Notes: generated by a model from the sequence alone, not told the origin. DNA of 64,000 bases from Oceanobacillus iheyensis HTE831 (GCF_000011245.1 NC_004193.1:784501-848500); one strand, 5' to 3'. Positions 33,267-43,309 are shown, counted from the stretch's first letter. Translations and numbers: made by a program.

Positions 33267-34696
33267 TGAATTTCGAAACAATAATAGGTCTAGAAGTACA
33301 CGTAGAATTAAAAACAAACTCAAAGATTTTTAGCCCAAGTACAAATGAATTTGGCTCTGATCCGAATACCAATGTGAACCCGATTGACTTAGGCTATCCA
33401 GGTACATTACCTGTACTTAATGAAGAGGCGGTTAACTTTGCAATGAAGGCTGCAATGGCTCTAAATTGTGAAATCGCAACGGATACAAAATTTGACCGTA
33501 AAAACTATTTCTATCCGGATAATCCGAAAGCTTACCAAATCTCTCAATTCGATCAACCAATAGGCGAAAACGGATGGATTGAAATTGAAGTAAATGGTGA
33601 GAAGAAGAAAATTGGTATCACTCGTCTACATTTAGAAGAAGATGCTGGTAAATTAACACATGGTGAAGATGGATATTCTTATGTCGACTTTAACCGTCAA
33701 GGTACGCCGTTAATCGAGATTGTATCGGAACCAGATATGCGTTCTCCAGAAGAAGCATATGCATATTTAGAAAAACTAAAAAATATTATTCAATATACTG
33801 GAGTTTCTGATGTGAAGATGCAGGAAGGTTCTTTACGTTGTGATGCGAATATTTCCTTACGTCCAATTGGACAAGAAGAATTTGGTACAAAAGCGGAATT
33901 GAAAAACTTAAACTCCTTCTCTTATGTTCAAAAAGGATTAGAGTTTGAAGAAAAGCGTCAGGAAAAAGAATTGTTATCAGGTGGAGAGATTCTACAAGAA
34001 ACTCGCCGTTATGATGAGAAGACAAAAGAAACCATTCTTATGCGTGTTAAAGAAGGTTCGGATGATTATCGTTATTTCCCAGAGCCAGATCTAGTTCCAC
34101 TATATATTGATGAAGAATGGAAAGAGCGTGTAAGAAGCGAAATCCCTGAATTACCAGATGCACGTCTGGAACGTTATATCAATGAACTTGGACTTTCAGA
34201 GTATGATGCCAACGTGTTAACAGCTTCTAAGCAAATGTCTGATTTCTTTGAAGAAGCAACAGCAGAAGGTGCTGATATGAAGCAAGTCTCAAATTGGTTA
34301 ATGGGTGAAGTTTCTGCATATATGAATAAGCATTATAAAGAGTTGGACGAACTGGCAATTACACCAGAAGCACTTGCGAAAATGATTAATCTAATTGAAG
34401 ATGGAACCATTTCTTCTAAAATAGCTAAAAAAGTATTTGCAGAGCTAGTGGAAAATGGTGGCGATCCTCAGAAAATTGTAGAAGAAAAAGGGCTCGTACA
34501 AATTTCTGATCCAGCACAATTAAAACAGATTGTGAATGAAGTACTAGATCAAAATGAACAGTCTATTATTGACTTTAAGAATGGAAAGAACAAAGCAAAA
34601 GGCTTCTTAGTTGGACAAATTATGAAAGCAACAAAAGGACAAGCAAATCCACCATTAGTAAATAAAATTCTTGCAGAAGAACTTAATAATCGCTAA
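33266..34696 (+). CDS. gatB: Asp/Glu-tRNA amidotransferase subunit B
   Basis: A 476-residue kinase/amidotransferase subunit that phosphorylates the tRNA-bound Glu or Asp. The start [34 protein letters not shown] (zinc and ATP region) and [21 protein letters not shown] match the family. The C-terminal YqeY-like tail domain (about 330-476) binds tRNA. It is the last gene of gatCAB. Confidence 0.97.
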   Translation: MNFETIIGLEVHVELKTNSKIFSPSTNEFGSDPNTNVNPIDLGYPGTLPVLNEEAVNFAMKAAMALNCEIATDTKFDRKNYFYPDNPKAYQISQFDQPIGENGWIEIEVNGEKKKIGITRLHLEEDAGKLTHGEDGYSYVDFNRQGTPLIEIVSEPDMRSPEEAYAYLEKLKNIIQYTGVSDVKMQEGSLRCDANISLRPIGQEEFGTKAELKNLNSFSYVQKGLEFEEKRQEKELLSGGEILQETRRYDEKTKETILMRVKEGSDDYRYFPEPDLVPLYIDEEWKERVRSEIPELPDARLERYINELGLSEYDANVLTASKQMSDFFEEATAEGADMKQVSNWLMGEVSAYMNKHYKELDELAITPEALAKMINLIEDGTISSKIAKKVFAELVENGGDPQKIVEEKGLVQISDPAQLKQIVNEVLDQNEQSIIDFKNGKNKAKGFLVGQIMKATKGQANPPLVNKILAEELNNR

Positions 34697-34707
34697 TACT
34701 CTAAGAG

Positions 34708-34736
34708 AGGCTGTCATTATAAATTAATGGCAGCCT
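34708..34736 (+). terminator. Hairpin after gatB
   Basis: AGGCTGTCATT (34708-34718) pairs over 11 positions with AATGGCAGCCT (34726-34736), with one G-T pair. There is no T run after it (ACAAAATT), so termination is uncertain. Confidence 0.45.
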
Positions 34737-34916
34737 ACAAAATTATCAAATATCCTTTTCAAACTATAAAAAAAGGACTATGATATTGGATAGGCATGAT
34801 TATTATGGTCGATATTAAGAAACCTAGGAGATACTTCTTCAATAAGTAAAACACCCAAGGGTTCTCCGATAATATGATAAAGTTTCTATCTGTTGAACGT
34901 ATGGGGAGGAAATAAC

Positions 34917-35834
34917 ATGAAAAAGGCCCGAATCATCTATAATCCAACTTCGGGACGCGAAGCAATAAAAAGAGCTTTACCGAATATACTTGAAAAATTA
35001 GAAGTTGCTGGTTTTGAGACATCCACACATGCCACAACATGTGAAGGAGATGCTACGGAAGCTGCAAAAATAGCTGTCGAACGTAGATATGATTTAGTTA
35101 TCGCGGCCGGGGGAGACGGAACGATTAATGAAGTAATAAACGGACTAGCAGAACAAGAACACCGTCCGCAATTAGGAATAATCCCAGCTGGTACTACGAA
35201 TGACTTTGCACGAGCTCTACATATTCCTCGTGATATTGACAAAGCAGTAGATGTCATTATTGAAGGAAATAGGATGAAGCTTGACATTGGTAGAGTCAAT
35301 GATGACCATTATTTTATCAATATTGCTGGTGGAGGAAAATTAACGGAATTAACCTACGAAGTTCCAAGCAAATTAAAAACACTCCTTGGTCAGCTAGCTT
35401 ACTATATAAAAGGTATTGAGATGCTCCCATTCTTGAAAGCAACAAGAGTGAAGATTGAATATGATGATCAGGTCCTAGAAGATGATATTATGCTGTTTCT
35501 TATTTCCAATACAAACTCTGTAGGAGGATTTGAGAAGCTTGCTCCAGATGCAAAATTAAATGATGGATACTTCGATCTTCTCATACTAAAGAAAACAAAT
35601 CTTGCAGAATTTATTCAAATCGCTACTTTAGCTTTACGTGGAGATCATTTTAAAAGTAAAAACATTATCTATACACAAGCAAAGCACATAAAAGTATCGA
35701 ATGAAGAAAAAATGCAATTAAATATTGATGGAGAGTATGGCGGGTTACTCCCGGGAGAATTTTTAAATCTACGGCAGCATATCGAATTTTATGTTCCTAA
35801 GGAATTTATAAAAGCACAGGAAGACTTGGATTAA
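34917..35834 (+). CDS. dgkB: Diacylglycerol kinase
   Basis: A 305-residue soluble lipid kinase (DAGK catalytic domain) that returns diacylglycerol from lipoteichoic acid synthesis to phosphatidic acid. It has IYNPTSG, the nucleotide loop AAGGDGTINEVINGL, PAGTTNDFARAL and INIAGGG. The start ATG at 34917 follows GGGGAGG; an in-frame upstream TTG at 34893 lacks a site. In B. subtilis dgkB (yerQ) and yefA also follow gatB with little between. Confidence 0.95.
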   Translation: MKKARIIYNPTSGREAIKRALPNILEKLEVAGFETSTHATTCEGDATEAAKIAVERRYDLVIAAGGDGTINEVINGLAEQEHRPQLGIIPAGTTNDFARALHIPRDIDKAVDVIIEGNRMKLDIGRVNDDHYFINIAGGGKLTELTYEVPSKLKTLLGQLAYYIKGIEMLPFLKATRVKIEYDDQVLEDDIMLFLISNTNSVGGFEKLAPDAKLNDGYFDLLILKKTNLAEFIQIATLALRGDHFKSKNIIYTQAKHIKVSNEEKMQLNIDGEYGGLLPGEFLNLRQHIEFYVPKEFIKAQEDLD

Positions 35835-35849
35835 AAGTCTTCCTTTTGT
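35818..35849 (+). terminator. Terminator overlapping the dgkB stop codon
   Basis: GGAAGACTT (35819-35827) and AAGTCTTCC (35835-35843) form a perfect 9-bp stem, followed by TTTTG. The left arm lies in the last dgkB codons. Confidence 0.85.
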
Positions 35850-35949
35850 ATGTTTAGAAGGATAAGAAAGATGGGATTCTATTCTTGAGACGGCGCTTAT
35901 GGTAGAATAATTATTTAAGACGAATATCGTAATAAAAAGGAAGAGTGTT

Positions 35950-37329
35950 ATGGCAAAAACAAAGCCTCCAGTAAATAAAAATGAAATATATACACTAACC
36001 TTCGAGGATCTAACACATGAAGGGAACGGTGTTGCTAAGATAGAAGGATACCCATTGTTTGTACCAGAAGTTTTACCTGATGAACAAGCAAAGGTAAAAG
36101 TGGTAAAGGTCAACAAGAACTTTGGATTTGGAAAATTACTTGAACTAACGAAAACAAGTTCCCATCGTGTAGAACCTACATGCCATGTACATTGCGGTGG
36201 ATGCCAATTACAACATATGAGTTATGATTTACAGCTTCAAATGAAGCAAGGTCAGGTGCATAATGTGATGAAGAAAGTAGCTCACCTGGATCAAGTACCA
36301 GTACATCCGATATTAGGGATGGAAGAGCCATCGCACTACCGTAATAAAGTACAAATTCCTGTAGGGGAGAAGAATGGAGAAGTCATTGTGGGCTTTTATC
36401 AAAAACGAAGCCATCGAATTCTTCAAAATCAAGATACCTGTCATATCCAAGATGAAGCAATCAATGAGGTATTACCTTTCACTCGACAACTGATGAATAA
36501 ATATGGCATCCAAGCTTATGATGAAAAATCTCACCGAGGTCAACTCCGCCATATTATGGTTCGTGTCGGTCACTATACGAAAGATATTATGATCGTATTT
36601 GTGACGAAAACGTCCAAGTTCCCGGAAAAGGATCGAATTATTAAGGAATTAACAGAACAGTTCCCTCAAGTGAAATCCATTGTTCAAAATGTGAATGATC
36701 AACGAACGAATGTGGTACTTGGTAAAAAGACAAAGGTTCTTTGGGGAGAGAATTATATATATGATAAAATTGGGGATCTTACATTTGCGATTTCCCCTAA
36801 ATCGTTTTTCCAAGTAAATCCTGTTCAAACAAAGGTCTTGTATGATAAAGCATTAGAATATGCCAATATTGATAAGGACGATGTAGTAATTGACGCTTAT
36901 TGCGGTATCGGTAGCATTTCCTTATTCTTAGCTCAAAAAGCAAAGAAAGTATATGGCATTGAAGTCGTTCCAGAAGCTATAGAAGATGCGAAAATGAATG
37001 CAGAGATAAATGGGATGAACAACGTGGAATTTTCTGTTGGACAAGCAGAAAAAGTGATGCCGAAGTGGAAAGAACAAGGATTAGATCCGGATGTCATTGT
37101 AGTCGATCCGCCTCGAAAAGGATGCGATGTTGATTTCTTAGAAGCAATGATAGCAATGAAACCTAAACGTATTGTCTATGTTTCTTGTAACCCTTCCACA
37201 TTAGCTCGCGATCTGCGTATATTAGAAGATGGTGGTTTTGAAACAAAACAAGTACAACCTGTTGATATGTTTCCGAGCACCAATCATGTTGAATGTGTAG
37301 CGGAATTAACTCTGAAATTGTCTAACTAA
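35950..37329 (+). CDS. rlmCD: 23S rRNA (uracil-C5)-methyltransferase, RlmCD/YefA type
   Basis: A 459-residue RlmD-family SAM-dependent enzyme. An N-terminal TRAM domain (about 8-70) is followed by the iron-sulfur cysteines CHVHCGGC. The methylase core has DAYCGIGSISLFLA (SAM loop), VVDPPRKGCD and the catalytic cysteine in VYVSCNPSTLARDL. B. subtilis YefA (RlmCD) methylates U747 and U1939 of 23S rRNA; the same role is inferred. Its position after dgkB agrees. Confidence 0.93.
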   Translation: MAKTKPPVNKNEIYTLTFEDLTHEGNGVAKIEGYPLFVPEVLPDEQAKVKVVKVNKNFGFGKLLELTKTSSHRVEPTCHVHCGGCQLQHMSYDLQLQMKQGQVHNVMKKVAHLDQVPVHPILGMEEPSHYRNKVQIPVGEKNGEVIVGFYQKRSHRILQNQDTCHIQDEAINEVLPFTRQLMNKYGIQAYDEKSHRGQLRHIMVRVGHYTKDIMIVFVTKTSKFPEKDRIIKELTEQFPQVKSIVQNVNDQRTNVVLGKKTKVLWGENYIYDKIGDLTFAISPKSFFQVNPVQTKVLYDKALEYANIDKDDVVIDAYCGIGSISLFLAQKAKKVYGIEVVPEAIEDAKMNAEINGMNNVEFSVGQAEKVMPKWKEQGLDPDVIVVDPPRKGCDVDFLEAMIAMKPKRIVYVSCNPSTLARDLRILEDGGFETKQVQPVDMFPSTNHVECVAELTLKLSN

Positions 37330-37350
37330 AATAAACTCTTGCTAAATCGA

Positions 37351-37394
37351 CCCTGATTCCGTAAAAATAAACATTTGCGAAATCGGGGTTTTTT
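37351..37394 (+). terminator. Terminator after rlmCD (repeat copy 1)
   Basis: CCCTGATTCCG (37351-37361) pairs with CGAAATCGGGG (37378-37388), with one mismatch, then TTTTTT. A near-identical copy occurs at 39464. Confidence 0.85.
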
Positions 37395-37445
37395 AATAAT
37401 AACCAGGTGTTTCATTAAATAAAAAACTGTCCAATTTAGTGTAGC

Positions 37446-38186
37446 TTATTCAATAACAACATTGCCTACATATTGAGCTTTTCCAGCTGAATTGACAAAT
37501 TCAACTTCTAAAACATAATTTCCTGTTTTTTTAGGAAAGAGCAACTCTCTTGATTCATCCAATTCAAGCTCGATTCGTTCGTTGTCATTTAATAACGAAA
37601 CTGTTATCTTTGAATCAGTCCAAATATCACCACCCCCACCATTCTCTTCGTTCTCTATTAAATCCAAAAATACCTTTTTACCTGAAGAAATATTTGTTTC
37701 ATTTAATGATGATGCAAATTGTTCAATATCCTCTATTGTTTTTTGTGAGCCTATATAATCTGTATTCCAACTGATATTTGCCTCAGTCAGTCCAACAATT
37801 TTATTATCAATATATAATAAAGCAATTGGAACATCGCCATCATATTCTTCACCAATTCTATCTTCATATTGGCCGGTATTATCATAAGAATAAATTATTT
37901 TAGACAGAAATGGTACGACTACACCCAAGAGAAACAAAGCAATGACGAAGTAAAAGATGGTTCCAACTGTTAGCACAATCCATTTTCTTTTCTTGTAGGA
38001 TTGGTACCAGTAATTCCACCCCCAGATTAGCAGCATTACAATAATATAGCCAAATATGAGACCATAGGGTTTTGGGCCTGGGCTGATATTTACCACCAAG
38101 AAAAATGCGATAAAACCGATAAATCCGAGCAAGATCCAATTGACAGTATGCACGACAATTCCATAAATAGTATCATTGTTTTTCAT
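37446..38186 (-). CDS. Hypothetical membrane protein with extracytoplasmic domain
   Basis: A 246-residue protein I do not recognise. It has three hydrophobic segments (about residues 13-33, 41-56, 69-92) and then an outside domain of about 150 residues, predicted beta-rich, ending YVLEVEFVNSAGKAQYVGNVVIE. It starts at ATG with a weak GGTGAAGAT site. It points against rlmCD and away from the channel gene at 38486. No function is offered; homologues would need a search. Confidence 0.65.
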   Translation of the reverse strand: MKNNDTIYGIVVHTVNWILLGFIGFIAFFLVVNISPGPKPYGLIFGYIIVMLLIWGWNYWYQSYKKRKWIVLTVGTIFYFVIALFLLGVVVPFLSKIIYSYDNTGQYEDRIGEEYDGDVPIALLYIDNKIVGLTEANISWNTDYIGSQKTIEDIEQFASSLNETNISSGKKVFLDLIENEENGGGGDIWTDSKITVSLLNDNERIELELDESRELLFPKKTGNYVLEVEFVNSAGKAQYVGNVVIE

Positions 38187-38485
38187 TAAATCTTCACCCC
38201 AATCACTTTTAGTTCATCATTTCAATTTATTAATAAATTGAGTGAGACTCTCCTAACGAGAGATGGTTTCTTCGTTAACACCCCGGTGTGTTACTCAATA
38301 AAATTTCAGTATCTTCAATAATTATTATTAATAATAATCCAATAAAATTACTTATATGTTATCCAAAACAACTTGCTTTGTAAAAAAAGAATGAATGTAT
38401 AATTATTCGGGTACATATATGGATAGGCTTTTAAGATATTAATTGTCCCAATTAACATAAAGTCAATGAAAATTGGAGGATATTT
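38187..38485. other. Intergenic stretch between divergent genes
   Basis: An AT-rich gap with a small inverted repeat TAACAC / GTGTTA (about 38274-38291) and an AT palindrome near 38320-38337. An ATTGGAGGATATTT site for the next gene lies at its end. No clear promoter is chosen. Confidence 0.4.
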
Positions 38486-39340
38486 ATGGATGATAATGGT
38501 AACAAAGAATCTACAAACCAAACAAAAGAAACGAAAGAAATCCCAGAAAGGCAATTTTTATTTCCAGTCCAGGTAATGCAGTCCTTTAGTAATAAAGGAA
38601 AAGAACATCTTGATACAAATACTCCCTCACAGTTAGTGCTTGCATTAAAAGCAGGTTCATTTATGACCTTTGGCGCTGTCTTTTCTGTATTGTTAGCTAT
38701 TGGTGTGGATGCAAAAGGACTAACATATATTTTACAGGGAATTGGCTTTACTGCAGGTTATCTAATGGTATTTATGTCACAATCCGTATTGTTTACGGAA
38801 GTTAATGTTCTTTTGCCAACATATTATTTACAAAAGTCTTACTGGATAAAGCATAAGTTTATCAAATTCTGGGCGGTCGCATATATTGGCAATCTTATAG
38901 GTGCGTTATTTGTGGCGTTATTAATTATTATCTCAAACTCTTTAACACCTGAATTCTCAAAAGAGCTTGAAACACTAATCTCACATAAAATGAAATTTGC
39001 CGATTATGGATGGGCAGGCTGGTTCCAAGTACTGCTGTCAGGAATTTTAGCCAATTGGCTTATCGGTATGGCTACATTTCTAACAACATCTGCTAGGGAC
39101 GTAGTAGGTAAGATATTAGGAACAGCTCTTCCAGTTATTTTGTTTGTGGCAGGTAATTTTCAACATAGTGCAGCAAATATGGGATATTTCAGTTTAGGGA
39201 TTTTAACATCTGATAACTATGCGTGGTATGAATATATATTGTTAAATTTAATCCCAGCTAGTATCGGAAATATTATTGGTGGAGCTATATTCATCTCCTT
39301 GTTGTTCTTATATGCTTTTCGGAAAGAGATGCGAAGCTAA
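38486..39340 (+). CDS. Formate/nitrite-type (FNT) channel protein
   Basis: A 284-residue membrane protein of the FNT family (FocA/NirC/YfdC), with six hydrophobic segments after a charged N terminus of about 45 residues. The central pore histidine lies in GNFQHSAANMGYFSLG, matching the family FEHSVANM block. ANWLIGMATFLTTSARDVVGK is the second conserved loop. The substrate could be formate, nitrite or another small anion; the longer N terminus recalls YfdC-like members of unknown substrate. GGAGG lies 9 bases before the ATG. It is not next to formate or nitrite enzymes. Confidence 0.85.
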   Translation: MDDNGNKESTNQTKETKEIPERQFLFPVQVMQSFSNKGKEHLDTNTPSQLVLALKAGSFMTFGAVFSVLLAIGVDAKGLTYILQGIGFTAGYLMVFMSQSVLFTEVNVLLPTYYLQKSYWIKHKFIKFWAVAYIGNLIGALFVALLIIISNSLTPEFSKELETLISHKMKFADYGWAGWFQVLLSGILANWLIGMATFLTTSARDVVGKILGTALPVILFVAGNFQHSAANMGYFSLGILTSDNYAWYEYILLNLIPASIGNIIGGAIFISLLFLYAFRKEMRS

Positions 39341-39463
39341 ACAAATTTATGGATCTCTCTAACCTGAAAAAGTGTGACGTTTATTGTCTCTCTTTTTTAG
39401 GCCTTTTACCTAAAATGTACAACTAAATAAATTATTACTAGTAAAAACACAATTGTAACACCA

Positions 39464-39501
39464 CCCTGATTCCGTATAAACATTTGCGAAATCAGGGTTT
39501 T
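39464..39501 (+). terminator. Terminator-like repeat copy 2
   Basis: CCCTGATTCCG (39464-39474) pairs with CGAAATCAGGG (39487-39497), then TTTTA. It differs from the copy at 37351 by a 6-base loop deletion and one base. The rest of the gap 39341-39881 is AT-rich, with no gene or other signal seen. Confidence 0.75.
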
Positions 39502-39881
39502 ATCGATAAAATACCAGTGCTTAACTGAAGGATAAATATTCGAAATTCTTTTGTTCGAAAATACCTAAAAATCCCGCTAGATAGTATCATCCTGACTAAT
39601 AAACACTTTTATAAAGGATTATCCATAATATTGTTTTTTCTTTCTTGTAGATCTTAAAGCATGTTCTCTATTATTCTATCAGCATAAATAATTGCAACAA
39701 GAATTTTACGTACTGCTTCCATTTTAAGTCAATAAAACTATGCGGAAACGATTCAATATAAATTACATGTTGTTATATAGTCACTTACTATATTGTATTG
39801 TATGATGGATAAGGATTCGATTAATTTAAATGCCGTAAACAAAACTTCCATTTATGAATTTGCAAAGTGTGAGGTGTATGT

Positions 39882-40214
39882 ATGAAATATAAGAATTTTT
39901 TAATATTTATTATCATGACTATTATACTATTAGTAGGTTGTAATGTGGACCCTGATTTTGATGATGAAACCACATCAAAGCTGAAAAATGTTACTGAGAG
40001 TTATATTGAAAACAACTTTGAAGCAGTTGAATCTATTGAATTGGATGAACCTTATATAAGTCCAATGGGTGGAACAAAAATTGATGGAACTGTAAACGGT
40101 CAAGGAGGATTCTCTATTTCATTAAATGATGACCTTACCGTGGCCGCCATCAGTACAAAAGAAGGTTTCCCAGATACAAAAGAAAAATGTAAAGACCAAA
40201 TTTGTGATTATTAA
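39882..40214 (+). CDS. Small lipoprotein of unknown function
   Basis: A 110-residue predicted lipoprotein. The signal is MKYKNFLIFIIMTIILLVGC with lipobox LLVGC and anchor Cys20. The mature part of about 90 residues is acidic and includes GTKIDGTVNGQGGFSISLNDD and two cysteines near the end (EKCKDQICDY). No family is assigned with confidence. TGTGAGGTGT lies just before the ATG. It stands alone. Confidence 0.65.
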   Translation: MKYKNFLIFIIMTIILLVGCNVDPDFDDETTSKLKNVTESYIENNFEAVESIELDEPYISPMGGTKIDGTVNGQGGFSISLNDDLTVAAISTKEGFPDTKEKCKDQICDY

Positions 40215-40352
40215 CTCGAAGGGAATTACTGGTTCGTTTATGGTCTTACTTCTATTGTCCTAAGTTTTTAGTAGGTTGCTTTGGTTATGGAAAGGAAATT
40301 ACCAAAATTATGAGAGAAACAAAATCGAGATGGGATATCTTATATAATATGG

Positions 40353-40411
40353 TTCCCTTAAGTTAAAACAGATTTATATTTTTAATCTGTTTTAACTTAA
40401 GGGAATTTTTA
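40353..40411 (+). terminator. Long perfect inverted repeat after the lipoprotein gene
   Basis: 22-base arms at 40353-40374 and 40384-40405 are exact complements, with a 9-base loop and then TTTTT. It is about 140 bases past the stop codon, so it may end that transcript; the arm length exceeds usual terminators. Otherwise 40215-40617 holds AT-rich DNA without a clear gene. Confidence 0.65.
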
Positions 40412-40617
40412 TGTCCATACATAGTCTCTCTACTATTCTAGAACAAATCTATATGAGGATCGTCACTCACCAAAAGTTTGTCGAATTTTCAATAAAAATG
40501 TAGAATATATGTTGATTCTAAATAGGGAGAGGTATAGAATAACATTAATTATCAAAATAACTAGATAAATTACGGTTTTCTATTTATTGAGATAAAGTTT
40601 ATAGCGAAAGGGATGTA

Positions 40618-41685
40618 ATGATGGACAACCTTGTAAAACAACTAAGTGAATTAAACGGTCCTTGTGGCTACGAACAAAATGTTGCTTATTTTATTCGTGA
40701 TTATGTAGAGGATAAAGTGGACAGTGTTCAAGTTGATGCCATGGGAAATGTGATTGCAAGAAAAAAGGGCGGAAAACCGGGGCCTGTAACACTTATAACA
40801 GCTCATATGGATGAGGTCGGTTTTATTATAAAGAAAATTGAGAATAATGGGTTATTACGTTTTGAAAAATTGGGTGGACATGACGATCGCATTTTGCTGG
40901 CACAGTCAGTAAAAGTACTAGGTTCGAAGCAAGAGCTTGATGGAGTAATTGGAACAATGTCTGCACATTTTGTGAAATTTGACGATCCTAAAAAAGTACG
41001 CCAACATGCTAATTTATACATAGATATTGGGGCAACATCGAAACAGACTGCTCTTGAAATGGGAGTAGAAGTTGGAACACCTGTTACATGGGCGACTAAG
41101 AGCAGGATTATTGGTCCTGAAGATAAGCAATTGATTGTTGGAAAAGCACTTGATGATCGGGCAGGATGTGCTGTACTTTTATCTGTATTAAATGAGATTG
41201 ACAAACAAGAATTTGCTGGAGAAATTGTTTTCCTTTTCACTGTTCAAGAGGAAGTTGGATTACGTGGTGCACAAACGGCAATTAATGGTTTGGAAGACGT
41301 AGACGTAGCTATCGCAATTGATACGACTGCTGTAAGTGATACTCCTGAAGAAACCATGGATCAAAGTCTTTTCCTTGGTGAGGGAACTGGAATAAAGGTG
41401 TTGGATTTTAGCTTGATTGTACAAAAGAGCATATTAGAAGAATTGAAAAAAATCGCAGTCCAAGAAGAAATTATTCATCAGTTGGAAGTCTTTCCTGGAA
41501 TTGGAACAGATGGAGGAGCAGTAGCTGTAGCAAATAAAGGCATACCAACAGGGGTGCTATCGATTCCTTCCCGTTACGCACATTCTCCTGTTGAAGCAAT
41601 CAGCCTATCCGATTTAATTGCAACAAAAGAACTAGTGAAAGCATTTATATTTAACTTAAATGAAGATACAAAATTTACATTTTAA
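40618..41685 (+). CDS. M42-family aminopeptidase
   Basis: A 355-residue cytoplasmic zinc aminopeptidase of the M42 family (glutamyl aminopeptidase/FrvX/YsdC type). Metal and catalytic blocks are clear: TAHMDEVGFII, GKALDDRAGCAVL, VQEEVGLRGAQTA and GTDGGAVAVANKGIPTGVLSIPSRYAHSP. Two ATG codons (40618, 40621) are both possible after AAAGGGATG. A peptide-binding lipoprotein follows 22 bases on, which suggests joint uptake and breakdown of peptides. Confidence 0.9.
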   Translation: MMDNLVKQLSELNGPCGYEQNVAYFIRDYVEDKVDSVQVDAMGNVIARKKGGKPGPVTLITAHMDEVGFIIKKIENNGLLRFEKLGGHDDRILLAQSVKVLGSKQELDGVIGTMSAHFVKFDDPKKVRQHANLYIDIGATSKQTALEMGVEVGTPVTWATKSRIIGPEDKQLIVGKALDDRAGCAVLLSVLNEIDKQEFAGEIVFLFTVQEEVGLRGAQTAINGLEDVDVAIAIDTTAVSDTPEETMDQSLFLGEGTGIKVLDFSLIVQKSILEELKKIAVQEEIIHQLEVFPGIGTDGGAVAVANKGIPTGVLSIPSRYAHSPVEAISLSDLIATKELVKAFIFNLNEDTKFTF

Positions 41686-41707
41686 TACATAAATGGGGGA
41701 AATCAGC

Positions 41708-43300
41708 ATGAAATCGCGTAAAGTTTTAGTCGGTTTTATCATAACACTTGTGTTTAGTTTATTGCTTGCTGCATGTGCCAGTGAGCCAGAAGAAAATAGT
41801 GATAGTAACTCAGAAAAAAGTACGAGTCAGGGTGGGGACTTAGTAATTGCTAGTCAAGCAGATGCGGTATCATTAGATCCTCATGCAACAAACGATACAC
41901 CTTCTGCAAATGTTCGCATTAATATATTTGATAATTTGGTTACACAAAATGAAGATATGGAGCTTCAGCCTTCTCTAGCAGAAAGTTGGGAGCAAGTAAA
42001 TGATACAACATGGGAATTTAAGTTGCGAGAAGACGTCACTTTTCATGACGGATCTGTCTTCAATTCAAATGTAGTGAAAGCAAATATAGAACGTATACTA
42101 GATCCTGACATAGGGTCACCAGTAGCATTTATGTACGATATGATAACAGAGGTACAAGTGGTTGATGATTATACGGTACGCTTTATCACTGAATATCCTT
42201 TTGCTCCGTTGCCAGCTCATTTAGCACATCCGGGTGGACAGATGGTGTCGCAAGAATTAATTGAAGAGGATTATGCAGCAATGGAGAATGGGGAAGAACC
42301 AAGCAGTGTAATTAATTCAAACCCAGTGGGTACTGGTCCTTTTACATTTGAGAATTGGCAAACTGGTGAATCCGTGAAGCTAATGAAAAATGAGGATTAC
42401 TGGGATAAACCAGCAATGCTTAATTCTGTTACCTTTAAAGTAGTTTCAGAGGATTTAACTCGAATCTCTGAATTATCTACGGGTGATTCTCATATTATTA
42501 CTCCTTTAAGCCCATCTGATGTTGCAGAAGTTGAAAATACAGATGGAATGAATGTGCAACGCCAGGAAAGTTCTTCTTTAGCTTATATAGGTTTCAATAT
42601 GGAAAAGGAACCATTTGATGATGTGCGTGTACGACAAGCAATTTCGATGGCTATCAACAAAGAAGAAATCATTAACGGAATTTATGAAGGTGCTGGCATT
42701 CCAGCCAAGGGCCCACTAGCTCCTGGGATTTTTGGATATGATGAGCAATTAAATGGTTTGGAATACAATGTTGAAGAGGCAAAATCTTTATTAGAAGAAG
42801 CGGGTTATCCCGATGGATTCTCTGCGACGATCTGGACGAATGATGATCGTCAACGGATTGATACAGCAACAAATGTTCAAGCTCAACTTGCGGAAATCGG
42901 AATCGACTTAGAGGTAGAAACGGTTGAATGGGGGGCTATGCTGGATCAAACTGCTAAGGGCGAACATGAGATGATGGTATTTGGTTGGACGACTGTTACC
43001 GGCGATGCAGATAATGGCATGTATCCACTATTCCATTCTGAAAATGTTGGATCACCAGGAAATCGCACATTTACAGTAGATAAAGAATTGGATTCTTACT
43101 TGGAAGAAGCACGTCAAACAGCTGACCCTGAAAAGCGTCTAGATTTATATAGTAAGGCACAGGAAAAGCTAGTTGAGCTTTCTCCATTTGTGTACTTACT
43201 TCATCAAGAATATTTACTTGGAGTTCGTGATGAGGTGAAGGGCCTTACCCAGTTGCCAACGCAGTTATTGCAATTAAAGAATGTTTCTTTAGAAGATTAA
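41708..43300 (+). CDS. Peptide-type ABC transporter substrate-binding lipoprotein
   Basis: A 530-residue family 5 solute-binding protein (DppA/OppA/GsiB group). The signal ends SLLLAAC with anchor Cys, then a Ser/Glu linker. The family start GGDLVIASQADAVSLDPHATNDTPS, WEFKLREDVTFHDGSVFNS and GTGPFTFENWQTGESVKL are plain. I start at the ATG at 41708 after GGGGGAAA, not the upstream ATG at 41693. No permease or ATPase genes are adjacent, so it is an orphan that must use transporter parts encoded elsewhere. Dipeptide, glutathione or nickel-type ligands cannot be told apart. Confidence 0.88.
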   Translation: MKSRKVLVGFIITLVFSLLLAACASEPEENSDSNSEKSTSQGGDLVIASQADAVSLDPHATNDTPSANVRINIFDNLVTQNEDMELQPSLAESWEQVNDTTWEFKLREDVTFHDGSVFNSNVVKANIERILDPDIGSPVAFMYDMITEVQVVDDYTVRFITEYPFAPLPAHLAHPGGQMVSQELIEEDYAAMENGEEPSSVINSNPVGTGPFTFENWQTGESVKLMKNEDYWDKPAMLNSVTFKVVSEDLTRISELSTGDSHIITPLSPSDVAEVENTDGMNVQRQESSSLAYIGFNMEKEPFDDVRVRQAISMAINKEEIINGIYEGAGIPAKGPLAPGIFGYDEQLNGLEYNVEEAKSLLEEAGYPDGFSATIWTNDDRQRIDTATNVQAQLAEIGIDLEVETVEWGAMLDQTAKGEHEMMVFGWTTVTGDADNGMYPLFHSENVGSPGNRTFTVDKELDSYLEEARQTADPEKRLDLYSKAQEKLVELSPFVYLLHQEYLLGVRDEVKGLTQLPTQLLQLKNVSLED

Positions 43301-43309
43301 ATAATATAA

